Notes under the pieces: generated by a model
Database searches by the model: none
The model's input: only the letters and a program-made list of their open reading frames with translations
What the model was told of the DNA's origin: nothing
Assembly (NCBI GenBank): GCA_029263095.1
Contig: JAJCYA010000035.1
Span: forward strand, 1 to 40,000
Length of the DNA stretch: 40,000 nt
Direction: 5' to 3'
Source of the DNA: Acidimicrobiia bacterium
Lineage (GTDB): Bacteria; Actinomycetota; Acidimicrobiia; Spongiisociales; UBA11373
Shown here: in pieces, positions 39,105 to 40,000 of the stretch
Position numbering within the stretch: position 1 is the stretch's first letter
Layout of the letters: the number at the start of each line of letters is the position of its first letter
Translations under genes and position numbers: made by a program

Positions 39105-40000
39105 ATGCCCGAAGTCTCGGTCACCGACCTCGGCCACGATCTCTACCTGATCGATGCCCAAATGCACGACGAAGCCGAAAGGCTCGCCTGCTACCTCTTC
39201 GACACCCCCAACCGGGTGCTCATCGAATGCGGTCCGTCACGCACGCTGGATCACCTCTACAGAGCGCTAGACCACGTCGGCGTAGACGATCTCGCCGTCA
39301 TGGCGGTCACCCACATCCATCTCGATCATGCCGGCGGGGCCGGGCACCTGGCGAGGCGCTTCCCGAATGCCATGATCGGAGTCCACGCGGCAGGTGCACG
39401 CCATCTCGTCTCCCCCGAGCGCTTGTGGGATTCGGCCACCCGCATCTACTCGGCCCAGGGGATGCTCGATCTTTGGGGACCGATGGAGCCGCTCGCCGAG
39501 AACCGCCTGCTGGTGCTCGACGAGGGTGACGCCATCCCCCTCGGCAACGGACGCGCCGTCGAGGTGATGCACACGCCAGGGCACGCCAAACACCACATCG
39601 TGTTCTTCGAAGAGAGGACCGGCGCATGCTTCGTGGGTGACGCGGTTGGGATTGCGTTCCCCCACGGTCACATGGTCCAACCCAACACTCCCCCACCGGA
39701 CTTCGACCCCATCCTGATCACCGAGCAGCTGCACCGGATCGCTGCCCGCCAACCTGCGTTTCTTGGATTCGCCCACTTCGGCGCGGATCCACGGCCTCAG
39801 GCAACACTCGCCCGCGCCGAGGAGCGTTTGTGGGAGTGGGTGCGGTGGATCGAACAAGTCACTCCTGATGACAACATCGCCGAGCTGCTGCGGGATTGGG
39901 TACTAAATGACTATCGGGCTCAGGGCTATGAAGAAGCGCTGATCGATCGGTACGACCGCAACAGCTTCTGGCCTATGCAAGCGGCGGGCATCGAGCGCTG
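39105..40000 (+). CDS. Metallo-beta-lactamase-fold hydrolase (3' end outside window)
   Basis: Open from ATG 39105 to the right edge, at least 298 codons, no stop. The metal motif THIHLDHAGGAGHLA (residues about 68-82), a Gly-Asp region CFVGDAVG, MHTPGHAKHHIV, with the second histidine, and GFAHFG near the end match metallo-beta-lactamase-fold hydrolases with two metals. No signal peptide. The C-terminal part (LLRDWVLNDYRAQGYEEALIDRYDRNS) extends beyond the core fold. The substrate cannot be inferred. It diverges from the GT39 gene and appears leaderless. Confidence 0.82.
   Translation, partial: MPEVSVTDLGHDLYLIDAQMHDEAERLACYLFDTPNRVLIECGPSRTLDHLYRALDHVGVDDLAVMAVTHIHLDHAGGAGHLARRFPNAMIGVHAAGARHLVSPERLWDSATRIYSAQGMLDLWGPMEPLAENRLLVLDEGDAIPLGNGRAVEVMHTPGHAKHHIVFFEERTGACFVGDAVGIAFPHGHMVQPNTPPPDFDPILITEQLHRIAARQPAFLGFAHFGADPRPQATLARAEERLWEWVRWIEQVTPDDNIAELLRDWVLNDYRAQGYEEALIDRYDRNSFWPMQAAGIER

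Overview
The window is a dense, high-GC bacterial chromosome segment that reads as Actinomycetota, possibly Acidimicrobiia-like; the class is an inference. Evidence: the pgsA–gcvH–FHA(GarA-like)–MerR–bifunctional-nuclease–MerR neighbourhood known from mycobacteria (Rv1822–Rv1832 region), polyphosphate glucokinase, a probable F420-dependent LLM oxidoreductase, DUF6941 and DUF5996 proteins, frequent GTG starts, ATGA/GTGA stop-start overlaps, and a recurring TANNNT hexamer 6-7 nt before start codons (leaderless transcription). Unlike mycobacteria, the glycine cleavage P-protein is split into two subunits.

Layout. 1-522: the end of an incoming gene, tRNA-Pro(GGG), and an odd 137-bp tandem repeat carrying extra copies of the tRNA 3' end. 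523-2579: a membrane protein, two lipoproteins, a possible leaderless 30-codon ORF and a DUF6941 protein. 2576-14486: a long plus-strand block with PgsA, glycine cleavage H, T, PA and PB, FHA and MerR regulators, a D,D-carboxypeptidase, hypoxanthine phosphoribosyltransferase, a BFN nuclease, a TrkA-type K+ channel, a nuclease-fold protein that apparently starts at CTG, polyphosphate glucokinase and an alpha/beta hydrolase. 14535-19583: adenosine deaminase, a GNAT acetyltransferase, a coiled-coil/HhH protein, YqgE, DoxX and DUF5996. 19645-22007 (minus): a four-gene operon joining a His/Asp-tailed exported protein, a second exported protein, ApbE flavin transferase and a ferric-reductase-like membrane protein. 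22136-24318: DinB and a frameshifted LLM oxidoreductase.

24389-31629 (minus) is the main accessory region. Six co-oriented genes encode signal-anchored proteins built from an SH3-like domain, Ser/Thr-rich stalks, a repeated two-cysteine Ig-like module, and two ~610-residue paralogues of no family I recognise. It looks like an undescribed envelope or surface assembly.

31786-32070 is the most striking single gene: an AhpD/carboxymuconolactone-decarboxylase-like protein whose CxxC motif reads Cys-Glu-Pro-TGA. A SECIS-like hairpin starts 11 nt after the TGA (upper stem), so it is a selenoprotein candidate. The remainder holds a META-domain lipoprotein, a zinc-ribbon protein, thioredoxin, Tag glycosylase, MsrB, gamma-glutamyltransferase, an SSB-like protein, a GT39 glycosyltransferase and a metallo-beta-lactamase-fold hydrolase that runs off the end. 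Several of these (thioredoxin, MsrB, the AhpD-like protein) concern thiol redox and repair.
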